Positions 34,421-46,929 of a stretch of 64,000 nt of DNA are shown here, one piece after another. The stretch is from contig NC_089232.1 in NCBI RefSeq assembly GCF_963924675.1, positions 42,530,522 through 42,594,521 of the forward strand. Reading direction: 5' to 3'. Every line of letters begins with the position of its first letter. Positions within the stretch are counted from its first letter, which is position 1. Under the pieces are notes generated by a model. The model was not told the origin of the DNA, ran no database searches, and was given only the letters and a program-made list of their open reading frames with translations. The stretch is from Phocoena phocoena (Eukaryota; Chordata; Mammalia; Artiodactyla; Phocoenidae). The translations under genes were made by a program, and so were the position numbers.

Positions 34421-34454
34421 AAATTATGGTAAAACAACCTGTTTATTTGTTTGT

Positions 34455-34565
34455 TTACCCCATTAGAGTAGACAATAACGGGGGCTGGGTCTTTGCTTTC
34501 TCTGAAACTCCAGGAAGTAATACAGTGCCTAACACAGGGCAGATAGAGTACATAGATGCTAATTT
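34455..34565 (+). mobile_element. L2-type LINE 3' end fragment
   Basis: CATTAGAGTAGACAATAACGG, a GGCTGGGTCTTTGC block and CAGTGCCTAACACAGGGCAG followed by 'GATGCTAATTTGAAG' match the conserved L2 3' terminus. Confidence 0.55.
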
Positions 34566-36874
34566 GAAGATTTCAAGATCTATCTAGCATTACCACACTA
34601 ATATAGCACTTCAAACAGGCACAATACATATTATTTACAGAGACTCAATGTGATCAACATTCTCTGCCCATGACCTATTTTAATTCTCTTATCTGTCATG
34701 CAAAGTGTCATTTGCATTTTATCAATCTCCAGAAATGGAAAGGGTTTAATAGTACACAATACTCAGTTGAGCAAAATTTATTTGCACACCTGTCTGACTC
34801 CAACATTCGTGATCCAAGTCTAAAATCATTTTCTACACGTAACTGCCTTTCAATTTCTTAATTAACTAACATTCTTGGATGGCGTTTAAGAAAAATACAC
34901 TCTTTAGCATACCCTGGCTTAAGGGAACTTCTTTTAGTAATGTTCCAACGTACTTGAAAAATTGTATCTTGGAAATCGATATGTTCTATTTAAAGCACTT
35001 TTGATTTTGATGTTTTAATGGTCCCAACAGTGGGAGATTAAAAATCTATTGTTGACTCTCCTGCCACATAATACCTAAGGCCAATAAGTGATACAATTTT
35101 CTTTTGAAGCATTAGAGCTCTCTGGATTTATAAAGGAATCAGAAAAGAAAGGGAGAAGGTAGAATTGGCAGCTGCAAATAAGGTGACCATAGCCTCTCTG
35201 AGACTGAGAGTTGTTCCCAAAATGCTTTGCTTAAAAAAAAGTGGCTTTTTTTTTCTTTTTTAAATCCTGTGGCTTTTTCTCTTCTCCTTTACTTGCAATG
35301 TCTCAGGTAGTTGCTCAGTTCAATTGCGAGTATCACGTGCATCTTCATTCTCTAGATTTTGCATCAGCTTCTTGTAGGCTGCTCATGTGTTATTGACAAA
35401 AACAACGTATGATACCCAATGTGTGCCGCTTTACAAGCAAAGGGCTTCAGGAGTCTATCTGCCCCAATAAAGAGGTGTGCCCCAAACAGGCAAACATTCT
35501 AGGAAAAAGGCACATAGGAGAGTGAAGGATTCCATAAATCAGTCTGGATAAGTACTATTTTAACTGAGAATGTGAGCACTATTTTAACTCTGAGGTTCAA
35601 AAGACCATGCTGATTTCATCAGTATGTAACTCTTTGTTTCTTTGGATTTGGAAAGAAGCATTGAAATTGGTTTTATAAATCAAACTAATTCATGGGAAGA
35701 AATAACTTCCATACTCCTATAGAATACCCTGGTGAGTGACAGGGTTTACGAATAGCTAATAATTACCATATCTAGAAGGTGATATCTCCCTATTCCTTGA
35801 AAAGAAAAGCTAGAACATACAATGTTTACATTTTCTTGTCTGTAAAATTTTATTCATAATGGTATCTATTACAGAGGGTTGTAAGGTTAAGCAAGTTAGA
35901 AAATGTAAATGCTAGTATTATTATATGATCGAAATAAGTAATACATGAAAAACATCAGAAAACCAATAATTTAATAAAGTACTTAAAATAATAACAATTA
36001 TCAAAGGGCAAGTCTCTCTAGAAAGATAATTCAGACAACCAAATTGCACGTTGTATGAAAAAACCTCCTGATTAAACATAAATTGTTTCAATCAGGTGTT
36101 TTAGATTTCACTAAACACAACCTTGAATCTTCATTTGGGATAAAATTTAATATACACCTAAAATACATTTTGTGTTTTCCTTCTTCAAAAATTAAGCTTA
36201 TCTAAATTAAATACTTGAAGATTTATAAAACAGCATACCTCTTTCTCTTCTTCTTTTGTGCACAATTTATGGCAATTCATTCCTTAGAGAAGCATAAGGA
36301 TTTCTAAAAAATTAACACATTGGCTAGAGGTGACACACCTCTACTAAAGAATTTGTCTTGCAGTTTTGGGGAGTAGCTTTTGTGTAAAATTCCTCAGTAG
36401 TTGATACTTAGGACCTAGAAGTTTCCATGTACCCAAGTGCCTGAATTTCTCTTTATAAGGGAATCTTCCTAAGTTTTCAATGTCGGTTTGAATTTGCTAT
36501 TTCAATTTCTGAGGCCCAGTGTTATTCTCATCATGCTATTTTTGGTACTTTAACCAAAACATATTATTTTCTTTGCCCCTGAGTCTTTCTTCCTCCTATG
36601 TCCTGCCCCAGTCTTAGCCACCTGGAAAATTTACATTCCATCAGGGATTACATCTCCACTATAACCCATTGCACTTGGTACGTATCTTCTTAATGGCAAA
36701 AGTACTGTTTCTATATTTTGTTTTTATATATGATTTTTTACTTGACTATTAGCTGTTTGATGAAAGGAAGGGACCACATTTAAATTTTTTTAATATATTT
36801 TTTTCAAATCCGCCAAACCTTTCCATATATTAGGAGCTCATGGCAAAGATAGCTAATAACCTACCAAACATCCA
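34566..36874. other. unique AT-rich sequence
   Basis: No gene. A weak L2-like stretch may lie at 36560-36790 (TTCTTCCTCCTATG ... TGATGAAAGGAAGGGACCAC). The rest is repeat-poor. Confidence 0.4.
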
Positions 36875-37225
36875 TTCTCTTTACCAGACTCCAAATTATA
36901 TCTTGGTCCATTGTTGCTAGAAATGAATGCTACATTTCCAACGATGTTGAACCTAGATGTGGTTCAGAAAACATGTGTTGGGAAGGAATTCTGGGAAGGT
37001 TCTTTCAACAGATCTGACTCAACTGAGAGGAACATCATTTTTACCCCTCTTTTATTTTTTTTTTTATTAGACTGGAAATTCAGATGTGATAACTAGAGCT
37101 TCAGCAGCTATCTTGACCTTGAGAATGGATGCCACATGGTAAGAGGTAAAGTAGAAGATGAAAGAGACAGATCCAAAAGGCTGTAAAGCTAAGGTAGGAG
37201 CCCAGAGAGGGCTACATTCATTTTT
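36875..37225 (+). mobile_element. possible MaLR-like LTR remnant
   Basis: GGAATTCTGGGAAGGTTCTT, GAGCTTCAGCAGCTATCTTG, CCTTGAGAATGGATGCCAC and AAAGAGACAGATCC follow the order of a common mammalian MaLR/LTR family. Family uncertain. Confidence 0.4.
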
Positions 37226-40200
37226 TTTTAATGTGAGAAATTAAATCTTTGAGTGATTAAACCATAATTTTTTGGTATTCTGTTAGTCAAATTCAGTCTA
37301 AAATTGACACAGCACTAAATTAAAAACAAAAAAACCCCAAAAATGTTAAATGCAACATTCATTTTTTTATGTGTTCAAGAAAAAGACATTTTGAAAATAA
37401 TGGCATTTTAAGTACATAATCTTCACCTGGTTGTTTGAAAAAATAACAAAAATTTAACAAATCAGCCATGAAAGTATTACCATGGCAACATTGTGATACA
37501 TGTGCTGTCCCTTGACAGAGTTGACTCTGAACTTTGAAAATGATCTCTTTTGGCTTTTAGAACGCTATCAGCACCAGCAGCAACTTACAGTTGTATGACT
37601 TTTTCTTAGTGTTCCTCTTTGAATCCTCTTCCTTCATACCCCTTCAAATGCTACATGGCTCCTTAGAGTTTTATTCCTGACTTTTCCTCTTCTCATTTGT
37701 TATACTGTTTCTGGGTGAGCTCCTCAGCTGACAGAACATCAACTACTGAATTTATGGGTTTATGGGTCAAGACCCAAACCTGTATGTCTAATGAGTGTCC
37801 TTTAGGAATTTCAAAATGACCACTGGTACAAAGATCTCATTTATTTCTACTTTCACTCTCTATCCCAGCCTCCTCAATCTGCTTCTCCTATAATATCCCT
37901 CAGTTTGATCATTTGTACCACTGTCCTTACCTAAACTAGAATCTTAATCTCTAATTTTTTTTCTTGCCCATTCATGACTAATCAATCATTAATTGCCACC
38001 TCAGAAATGGAGGCTGGATTCTTTACCTTCTTCTTACCTAACAGGCTTTTGAATTCGATTATTGGTCCTGAAGCAGCCTCATTACCAACTTCCTGACACT
38101 TATTTCTCCTTCTCATAGTTCATTCTCCACTCATAGCTCATGGTACTACTGTAAATTATCTTTTTAAAAATAAATACATAAATTTTAAGTATGGTCAGGT
38201 GTATTGGCTGCTCACTGCCTACGAGCCAATGTTTGGATTCTTTGTCTTGTCAGGGAAGGTGCATCATGACATATCTTCAGTGATAGGTTCTATGCCCCAG
38301 CCTAACTGAACTTCCTCAAATACACTGTGTCCTTTCACACTTTCTAGAACATTCTCTTGCCTCTGCCTAAAGGTTCTTCTCTTTTTTTTCCCCTTTCTTC
38401 TGTCTATTGTACTCTTTTTCATAATTCCAAATTCATATTAAAGGTTGCTTTCCCTATAATGCCTTAATGAGTTCTACTAAAGAGTTGGTTATTTTCTTAT
38501 CTGTGGTACCCTAAACGCGAGGACAACATTTAGAAAACTTGAGCATATAGTTTATGAACTATGAATTTGTGAATTTGTCTCCCATACTGAACTTGAGGTT
38601 CTTAAGGATGTAGGTGTTTTTTTAAGTATTATTTCTCATATTTTCCTGAGATTTAAAAAAAGATGCTCAACATATTAATTAAAAAGATCCTTTTTTTCTA
38701 CATGAGGGATAAAAATGAAATGTAGTCAATCTTTAGACTTACAAGACAGACATTCAGCAGTGGTTCACAGGGATGTACATTGTTCCTTAAAACAGGTTTT
38801 AGAAGATTTTTGCTGGCCGACTCTAACATATAAAGGACACATAATCATTGAGATATGTTGCAACTTTAGAATGGACCTACAGTGGGTATCTCTAGCCTTT
38901 ATTAAAACAAAATTCATTCAGATTATCTCACTTTAATGACTGCATGACTAAGCACACTACTCTTAAAACAAATATGTCAGAGTAAATTGTACCTATGGGT
39001 AAATTTTCTATGAATAGTATGGCATTTCACTGTCCATGGAATTTAGATGGGTCTTTTCATCTTAGTTTCAAAGTTTGAAGAGGTTGATCTATGAGTTTTA
39101 CTTTTGTCTGCACTGATTGTATCGCTCCTAAAAAAGACTACATTTTTAGCTTTGAAGTCTAGATCCTGATTTACCCAAAGAAGAGGATAAGAGAAACTGC
39201 TTCTGTTGGGTTTTCATTTACAGAACAACCTGACCTGATTTTGCAGCTGAGTGAGTGGGAAGGAGATAATTTTCAATCCCTGTTAATGCCATTTGGATGA
39301 CTAGGGCACTGTCCCCCTAAAAATGGAACCAACAAAAACTTCACAAAATCCTAATAGCAGTCATCCAGTTATCTTTGCAATCATACCATGTATCAGAGAT
39401 AGATTATAAAAAAAAATGCCAGACCATTAGTAAATCTTCATGCCCCTTTCCCAAATCGGTCAGCTCCTCTATAAAATATAATGATTTCCTCAATAACAAC
39501 CCCTGCTGTTTCTTCTCTAAGGAAAGTTTGCAACATCAAAATGAAAATAAGTAAGAAATCAAAATGGCTGTGATGTTCTACCAGATATGAAGTTAAACTT
39601 GTTCCTCAGCTTGATAATAATATGACTTCTTTCAAGGAAACACCAATTTTACAAGTAGATAACTTTGGCTTCTAAAAGTAACATTTATTACACCAGAATT
39701 GTCCATGTTTCTCTTTTCACAAGAGATACTACTGTGTTGGTACTACTATATATCAACACCCATACTATACTAGCTAAGGGGCAGAATAATCATTTGTCTT
39801 AACAGCTATTTAAAATAGTTAACATCAGAGACTTCTGCCCCATAAATTGAAATATTGAAAATAAAAGAAAATAGAAAATAAATAATGTTGATAAATATAT
39901 TACTTGCATTGTCCAGCCCCAGTTACAGTGCTCAGTTATGGAAATATATCTTGATTAAATTTTATTTTTAGTCACATAATAGGGTGCATTATGAATGCTA
40001 AAACTGTCTTGAGCTGTATATTTTAAGAATCAGCATTTTGGAAACACATGTAGAGTTTTAGCTTAGGAATTGTACTTATATGTACGAGCATATAAGTGAT
40101 ACCCTTCAGCAAATGCCAAAAATAGCAAAATAACATATCTTAATGTTAGATTTTATTTTTATTAATATTAATTGATACGTCTTGTCATTTTAAGTATTCA

Positions 40201-40269
40201 TCCATGGAATTACATTTCTGTCTTATATGAATAGTGTGAGCCTTCCTTAATAAATAAGAACTTATAGAT
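37226..40269. other. mostly unique sequence with a possible L2 remnant
   Basis: 38300-38630 has an L2-like order (TTTCTAGAACATTCTCTTGC ... CTGAACTTGAGGTTCTTAAG). No coding frame with recognisable content. About 38700-40200 is free of obvious repeats. Confidence 0.4.
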
Positions 40270-40738
40270 TGATAGACTGAATAGGCAAATGGATGATGGT
40301 CAGACTATATATAAAAATAGAACCCTCACCCATAACCTTCAGCAACCAACCCACAAAGCCAAACCATGATCTGCAGCAACCAGTCCAGGAAGACAGACAA
40401 CAACCCCTGTAGCAAGTAGCCCCAAATGGCCAGGACTTCATGAATAACTGACAGCTTCCCTAATTTCTGCCCCCACGTCCAACTTAGGACCGACTGGAAA
40501 AAGTCAAATATACTCCCCTAAACAATTACATAGGATGCCCCAATTTTAGTTAGCCTTCCTCCAGCTTCCCATGCCAACAGCTTCCAGTCAGGGCATACCT
40601 GAAGCCTTCTCTCTTCTTTTTTCTACTGTAAATCTTTCCCACTCCTCTGTCTTCCTTTGAGTCTCTGTCAGATTCAAGTAATGGTGCCTGACTTCCTTTC
40701 TATAGCAAGGTCATTTAGATCATCTTCATTTATTTACA
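40270..40738 (+). mobile_element. solo LTR of the ERV1-like family (copy 3 of 3)
   Basis: In sense it starts TGATAGACTGAATAGGCAAA, contains CTGACAGCTTCCCTAATTTC and AACTTAGGACCGACTGGA, then CTATAGCAAGGTC, and ends TTTATTTACA. This is the opposite orientation of the copies at 645-1073 and 30015-30470. No internal retroviral sequence adjoins it. Confidence 0.7.
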
Positions 40739-42149
40739 TAAAATTATTGAAATCTCTTATTTCCCACTCTGCTTCACCAGTGTTAAATATCTACTGTAAT
40801 AAATTCACTGGTTGTAATTTTCATAAATGCTTTTAATAGTCTCTCTCTTTATAGTTTTATATCATATGTGCATATCTGTGAATATTACTTAGTATGGCTT
40901 GGCAGGTTTTAAAAATTTATATATTTATTATCATACAGTTATCATTCTTAATTTTTTTCAACCTTTGTTATGTTTCGCAAACTCTCCATGTTAGTAAAAG
41001 TAGCTGATTTAAACTACAGTATAATATTGAAACCTATAAACAAATAAAATCCATTTTTCTATTAATGGACATTTAGATTTTTCCTTTTTTTTAAATTGTT
41101 AACAATGCTGTAAAAAATTTCCTTATATGTTTCTTCTTGTCCATATTTCTCTTATATGTGTTAATATCTAAGTTTATCTCCATAATGTTAAAAAATCACC
41201 TGTACACCCAGTGCTTCCAAGTAAGCACAATCCTGACGTTCCTTTTTATGTTTTTTTTTATTTTTTTGCTCTTTAGTCACTAAATCTATGATGTATTTAT
41301 TCCAATGGTAGCATATTTTCTAAAAACAAAACTCGCAATTGAACAAATGTGTCCCAGTGCCTGTGCAAGTGCAGATTCCTACAGCAAGCTGAAATCTTAT
41401 AAAAAACAAAAATCTCAGATATGCTTGACAAGTGAATGTCCAGCTGTCATCACCCTATTCCACTGCCATACCCATTTTTTCTTACTCCTTTTCAATTGTC
41501 AGGAGGCACTGATTTTCATCCAGTTTCAATAGGGCTTCAAGTCAATAAGGTAAAGGTTGGGAAAGATTATGTCAATGAAATCAGCTTAAAAGATTGCACT
41601 GTGTATTTCTCAAAAGAAAGCAATTTTCTGGGGACTTTATAGGTCTTTGTATCTGGTTTTCCTTTGAGGCAGTAGTACTGACACATGAAAAACTCTCCAT
41701 ATCCCACTTTATCCTGTGAATATGAATATGCTTATAACAGAACTTATTTGTGGTATTTTATCCAGTGAAAGATTTTAAAGGCTCATACTCAGTCATCCTT
41801 TAGTCTGGGGTGGCCATACGAAGGAGCCACTGCAGAGAGCATTTTGGTTAAACATCATTCATAGTTTGCTAGAGAAGAAGAGAGAAGGGAAAAGTAGTAT
41901 ATAAGAGACTGAAATTGTTCAAAATTCCCATTATGGAAGTACTGAGAATTAAATTAACAAGCTTAGAAGTAAAGTTTCAATGTCATTAAGTGTAAAAAGC
42001 TAGTTAATTTTTCTGTGTTAGAGGTATGTATTATATACCTCAATAATATTGATTAAAATAGTATTTTGGTTCTTTGTATCTTTTGCATATTTATATAGCT
42101 ATTTCTATCTAAACATATAAAGCATGTGGAAAACAAAAATGCTATTTTA
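40739..42149. other. unassigned AT-rich sequence
   Basis: About 40970-41190 has faint similarity to antisense old L1 3' sequence (TATTGAAACCTATAAACAAA, AACAATGCTGTAAAAAATTT). Otherwise nothing was recognised. Confidence 0.35.
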
Positions 42150-42198
42150 ATCAATATTACCAAGGTATATAGTGTACATATATTTGTCTTAAGCATAC

Positions 42199-42241
42199 AG
42201 TTTGATGAGTTTTTTTTTTTTTTTTTAGTTTGATGAGTTTT
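42199..42241. repeat. 15-bp direct repeats around a T tract
   Basis: AGTTTGATGAGTTTT occurs at 42199-42213 and 42227-42241, separated only by T13. It resembles a target-site duplication enclosing a bare poly(A) insertion on the minus strand. Confidence 0.9.
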
Positions 42242-43223
42242 GACAAAAGTGTACACTCCTATAACCACCACTGCAATAGGGATATAGAATATTTTTATCA
42301 CCCAAGAGAGTTTTCCTGTGCCCTTTGCTATCCCCCGAAGCCCACTTCATACCCTGCTCCTCCACCACTGGCCTCCTAGCAATCATGAATCTGCTTCGTA
42401 TCACTACAGATGAGTTTCTCCATTCCTAGTCTAGCACACAAATGAAATTTTACAGTCGGGGCTCCTTTGCATCTGGCTTCTACTAGCATGCTTTAGCAAC
42501 TCAAACATGTTGTGCATGTACCGTAGTTTGTGTCTTTTGATTGCTGAGTTGTGTGCCATTATATGGATATACCAGAATTTGTTTATCCACTCATTAGTCC
42601 ATGGACATTTGAGTTGTTTTCAGTTTGGGGCCAGTATGAGTAAAGGTGTTATGCTTATTTAAGTATAGGAATTTCCATGAGCATAGTTTTAATTTTATTT
42701 TATTCTCTTGAGTAAATACCCATGTGTTGAACTACTGTGTCACGTGGTAATTGTATATTGCAATTCTATGTGAAACTGTCTGTTTTATAAAGTGGTTGTA
42801 CCATTTTATGTTTTGAATATCAGTGAATGAAAATTCAAGTTGCTTCACAACATTCTTGACAACACTAGGTGTTTTTGGTCTTTTTAATTTTAGCCATTAT
42901 ACTAGGTGTGTAGTGATTTTAACTTGCATTGTCCGAGTTGTAATTGTATTGAACATCTTTTCATGTGCTTATCGGCTTACATATCTTTTTTTGGAAGTAC
43001 CTATTCAAATATATTGACAAATTTACATACAGTCAAATTTACTTGCTTTGCTGTAGTGGTCAATGAATTTTGACAAAGGCGTACAGTTGTATAATCAATA
43101 CCAGAATCAATATGTAGAACAGTAGTATTGCTGTAAAAATACCCTCATAATATCCCTTGATTGTCTTTTTGACCAACTTTAATTGGGTTGCTTGCTTTCC
43201 TATGTTTGAGTGGTAGAAGATAA

Positions 43224-43245
43224 AATATATATATATATTTACTAT

Positions 43246-43275
<30 letters not shown>
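43224..43275. repeat. imperfect (TA)n tract
   Basis: TA runs interrupted by TTTAC and CATG inside the ancient L1. Confidence 0.9.
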
Positions 43276-43276
<1 letters not shown>

Positions 43277-45489
43277 CTGTCCAAGAAACCAGTCCTTCTA
43301 CTGAAATAAATATTGTAAATTCTTGCCTTTTAATTTTTTAATATTGGCTTTTACAGAGCAGAAATTTAAATTTTGATATTCAGTTTAACATTTCTTTATC
43401 CTTTACAGTTTGCACCCTATTTAACAAACTTATCTGATTTTGCAAAAATAATATCCTATGTTTTCTAAAATAAGTTTTATAGTTTTAACTTACTATACTT
43501 TTATATTATTTAGAGTTTTTGTGGGGAAGGAGGTCTAACAAGAGGTAAAATCAAAGCTGTTGTGTTTTTTTTCAAATGGATATCCAGTCCGCTTGCCTTA
43601 TTCCCTGTCATTGAGAGAAAGCTTTCAGTGTTTTATCATTAAGTAGATGTTCACTGTTTTTTCTTGGTAGATGCCGTTTGTTTTTCTACTTTTCTGAGAC
43701 TTATCATAAATAGGTTTATAATTTTGATAAATGCTTTCTCTGCATCGATCGAGATTATCATATGGCTTTTCTCCTTTATTCTGTCAATGTGGTAAATTAA
43801 ACTGACTTGGTTTTCTAATGTCAAACTGACCTTTCATTGCTAAGGTTAATTCCACATGGCTGGGTTCAATTTGCTATTATTTTGCTAAGGATATTTGAAT
43901 GTATATTCATGAGTAAGTTAGTTTATAATTTTCTTTTCTTATAATGTCTTTGTCTGGTTTTGACATTAGGATAATACTAGCCTATTAAAATAAGTTAGAA
44001 GACATTCTTTTTTTTCTGAAAGAGTTTTTGGTAGGATTATTATTATCTTTTCCCTAATGTTTAACAGAATTTCTAGTAAAGCTATCTGAATTTGGAGTTA
44101 ACTTCATGCCAAGGTCTTTAATTGTAATTCAGTATCTTTAATTTATTGATATGCCATTGAGATTTGCATCTATTCTTGAATAAGTGTTACTAAAAGAATC
44201 TTTGCAAAAATGTTTCTATTTCATATAGGTTGTCAAATCTCGTTGAATTAGACCATATTTGTTTAATGAAATTCCTGATATGTTTGGGTTTAAGTATATC
44301 ATCTTGGTATTGTTTTCCTTGTTTCCCAGTGTTCTTTGTTACTTATATTTTGTTTTCCTTGTTTCTTTTGATTATTTTTAATATTTTATCATAAAATTAC
44401 TTTTAATATTCTCTAAATATTCTTTTGCTATCATTATAATTTACAGTGATGTTCTGACTTTAATCTTGATATGGTCATTTGGGTCTTCTCTATTTTATTT
44501 TTCTTAGACTAGATAGATATTTATCAATATTATTGATCTTTAAGAAACCAGCTTTTAGTTTCATTGGTTTTCCTCTTTTGTCTACTATCTTAATGATTTA
44601 CCTTTTTGACTTTATTATTTCATTTCTTCCACTAACTAAAGTTTTATTTGTTCTTCCTTTTCTAGTTTCATATAGCAGATGTTTAAATGATTAATTTAGA
44701 CCATTATGGTTCCCAATATAAATATTTTGAGTTATGAATTTCCCTCTAATCACTGTGTTAGTTTCATCTCACAATTTTGGTATTTTGTGTTTCAGTAGTG
44801 TTCAATTCAGCATATTTTCTAATATCCTTAGTGATTTCTACTTTGATCCATGGGCTCTCTTACAAGTGCTCTTTCTGTCTCCAAATATGTGGAGATTTTC
44901 TAGGTGTCTTTTTGTTACAAATTATAATTTAATTCTATTTTGGCCTGACTATGTTGAAATTTGTTTCATGAACTAGTGTATATGTCCTATGAATGTTCCA
45001 TGTTCACCTGAAAGGAATGTATATTCTGCTTACCATAAATATATTTAAATTACCATATTATCCTCTACATAGAATATACTAATATTATTTAGAGGATACT
45101 GTGATAAAATTTTAGCAACATTCTTTCTGTACTCTTTTCCATCTTTTGTACTATTATCATCATACCTTCTACTTCTACATATGTTAGAAAACACGTTATG
45201 TTGTTATTTTTGCTTTAAACAGTTAGTCACCTTTGAAGGCAAATAAAGATAAAATTGTCTTCTGTTCCTCGTGTACTTACCATTTCCAGAACTCTTCATT
45301 CAGATATAGAACCAGTTTCCATCTACTGTCATTTGCTTTCCACTAGAAGAGCTTTTTTAAACATTTCTTGTAGTACAGATCTGCTGGAGAAAATTTTTCT
45401 TTATTTTTCTCTTCAAAAGATATTCAGAAGATTAATGAACCCTTTAGAGAAGGTTTGTTGAGTTTGTGTGCCATAGTTTTATCACTTTA

Positions 45490-45770
45490 AAAATATTGTT
45501 GTGGGCTTCCCTGGTGGCGCAGTGGTTGAGAGTCTGCCTGCCGATGCAGGCGACACGGGTTTGTGCCCCGGTCCAGGGAGATCCCACATGCCGCAGAGCA
45601 GCTGGGCCCGTGAGCCGTGGCCGCTTAGCCTGCACGTCTGGAGCCTGTGCTCCACGAGAGAAGCCACAACAGTGAGAGGCCCTCATACCACAAACAAAAA
45701 AATAATATATATATATTATATATATATATAATATATTTATATATATATAATATATATATTGTTTCATTGA
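45490..45770 (+). mobile_element. CHR-type SINE (GGGCTTCCC form) with (TA)-expanded tail
   Basis: Sense copy from GGGCTTCCCTGGTGGCGCAG (45504) to about 45702, with an intact A box (TGGCGCAGTGG) and a B box changed to GGTTTGTGCCC. The A-tail (CAAAAAAATAATATA) has become about 60 bases of AT dinucleotides. ATATTGTT before the SINE and after the AT tract is a plausible short TSD. Confidence 0.88.
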
Positions 45771-46060
45771 CTTCTGGATTATTTTGTTCCCAAGAAGAAG
45801 TTGCAATCATAATATGTTTTTTCCTGTATGTAATGTGTCTTTTTTCCTCTCCCTGTTTTTTAAATGTTCTCTTTATCATGGATTTTTATTCAGTTGATCT
45901 GTCCTTTCTTCATATTTTGTCATTTTACTAGCATAATGTGGTGATATTATTATAATAACAGAATAAAAGTGTTCCCTCCATTTAAAAAAATACTTCACGA
46001 TATTATAGCATGACCTTGAATTCCTCAAAGAAAATTGATCTCCTTTTATTCTTTCTCAGG

Positions 46061-46587
46061 AGAATTATCTGCTAAAGTGGACATTTCAACAAGAATGAGA
46101 GAGCCAAGCCAGGAAATAGCTTTTCATTTTAGGGAATTTTATTCCTTTAACTAATTTGGCTCTAATTAATGACAATCACCTGCTGGATAACCTATGTTTT
46201 TCACTGATTTCAAATGTATTGAGGTCTCCCAAAATGCATGGGATTTTCAGTTTTAGGTTGGAAAAGAGAATGAACGCTATTATTGCAATTAATGTATTTC
46301 CAATTGCTCAGAGAATTTTAAAGCCTCTGTTTGTATAACACCAAATATAAGTAGTGTGATTCAAAAGGCCCTCCCAAAACCACTCCACCTAAATGTCAGT
46401 TTTCATAGGAGTAGCTTGTCGCCATGTATTTGGTGTATCAGTGACTCCCATATTTCTTATTCATGGTGCTTATTCATGGCACATAATACAAGACGTACAC
46501 AGTTTGTACCTACCCTTATTACTTTGGGTTCAATAGGTGGGAAACTGCCTCCTTCACAGTAGAGCAGAGAGGAAAAGCTGCCCTATC
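46061..46587. other. unassigned sequence
   Basis: No gene or repeat recognised. Confidence 0.35.
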
Positions 46588-46820
46588 TATTAGTGGAAGG
46601 GTCCCCGGCAACAGTCCTTGGGTCCGAGGCCTGCCAGGAACCAGCCGCACAGCCGGAGGTGAGCAGCGAGCAAGCGAAGCTTCATCTGCCGCCCCCCATC
46701 ACTCCCCATCGCTCGCGTTACCACCTGAACCGTCCCCTCCCACCCCCACCTCCATGAAAAAATTATCTTCCACGAAACTGACCCCTGGTGCCAAAAAGGT
46801 TGGGGACTGCTGTATTAGTG
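46588..46820. mobile_element. hAT-type nonautonomous transposon with perfect 8-bp TSD
   Basis: The element (46596-46812) is GC-rich against AT-rich flanks. The left end reads GGGTCCCCGGCAACAGTCC and the right end GGTTGGGGACTGCTG, which are inverted termini. Inside are CTGCCAGGAACCAGCCGCAC, GTGAGCAGCGAGCAAGCGAA and TCTTCCACGAAACTGACCCC, blocks of a well-known mammalian MITE. TATTAGTG lies at 46588-46595 and again at 46813-46820; 8-bp duplications are diagnostic of hAT transposases. The middle of the longer form is deleted. Confidence 0.85.
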
Positions 46821-46929
46821 AATCATTGGAGTCAACTGACAGAAGGTTGCCTGTATTGTCTTAGACTGAAAGGGAATTATATAGGATGGGGAAAGAATCC
46901 CAGTTCAGAGAGAAGAATGTGAGAAATGA

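Larger units (their letters stand above)
42150..46060 (-). mobile_element. ancient L1 (L1ME/HAL1-like), long but decayed
   Basis: The + strand is antisense throughout: 3'UTR at 42230-43020 (CACTCATTAGTCCATGGACA, TTTTCATGTGCTTATCGGCT), a second 3'UTR-like piece at 43025-43160, ORF2/RT at 43660-44300 (ATAAATGCTTTCTCTGCATC, TTGTCTGGTTTTGACATTAG), endonuclease region at 44480-45130 (TTAAGAAACCAGCTTTTAGT, ATTGTCTTCTGTTCCTCGTG) and ORF1-like sequence at 45250-46060. Duplicate 3'UTR blocks suggest two overlapping insertions. No frame longer than about 80 codons survives. Confidence 0.7.

Noticed and set aside
43060..43284. 74-codon Ile/Tyr-rich minus-strand frame
   Set aside because: Largely a translation of the (TA)n tract.
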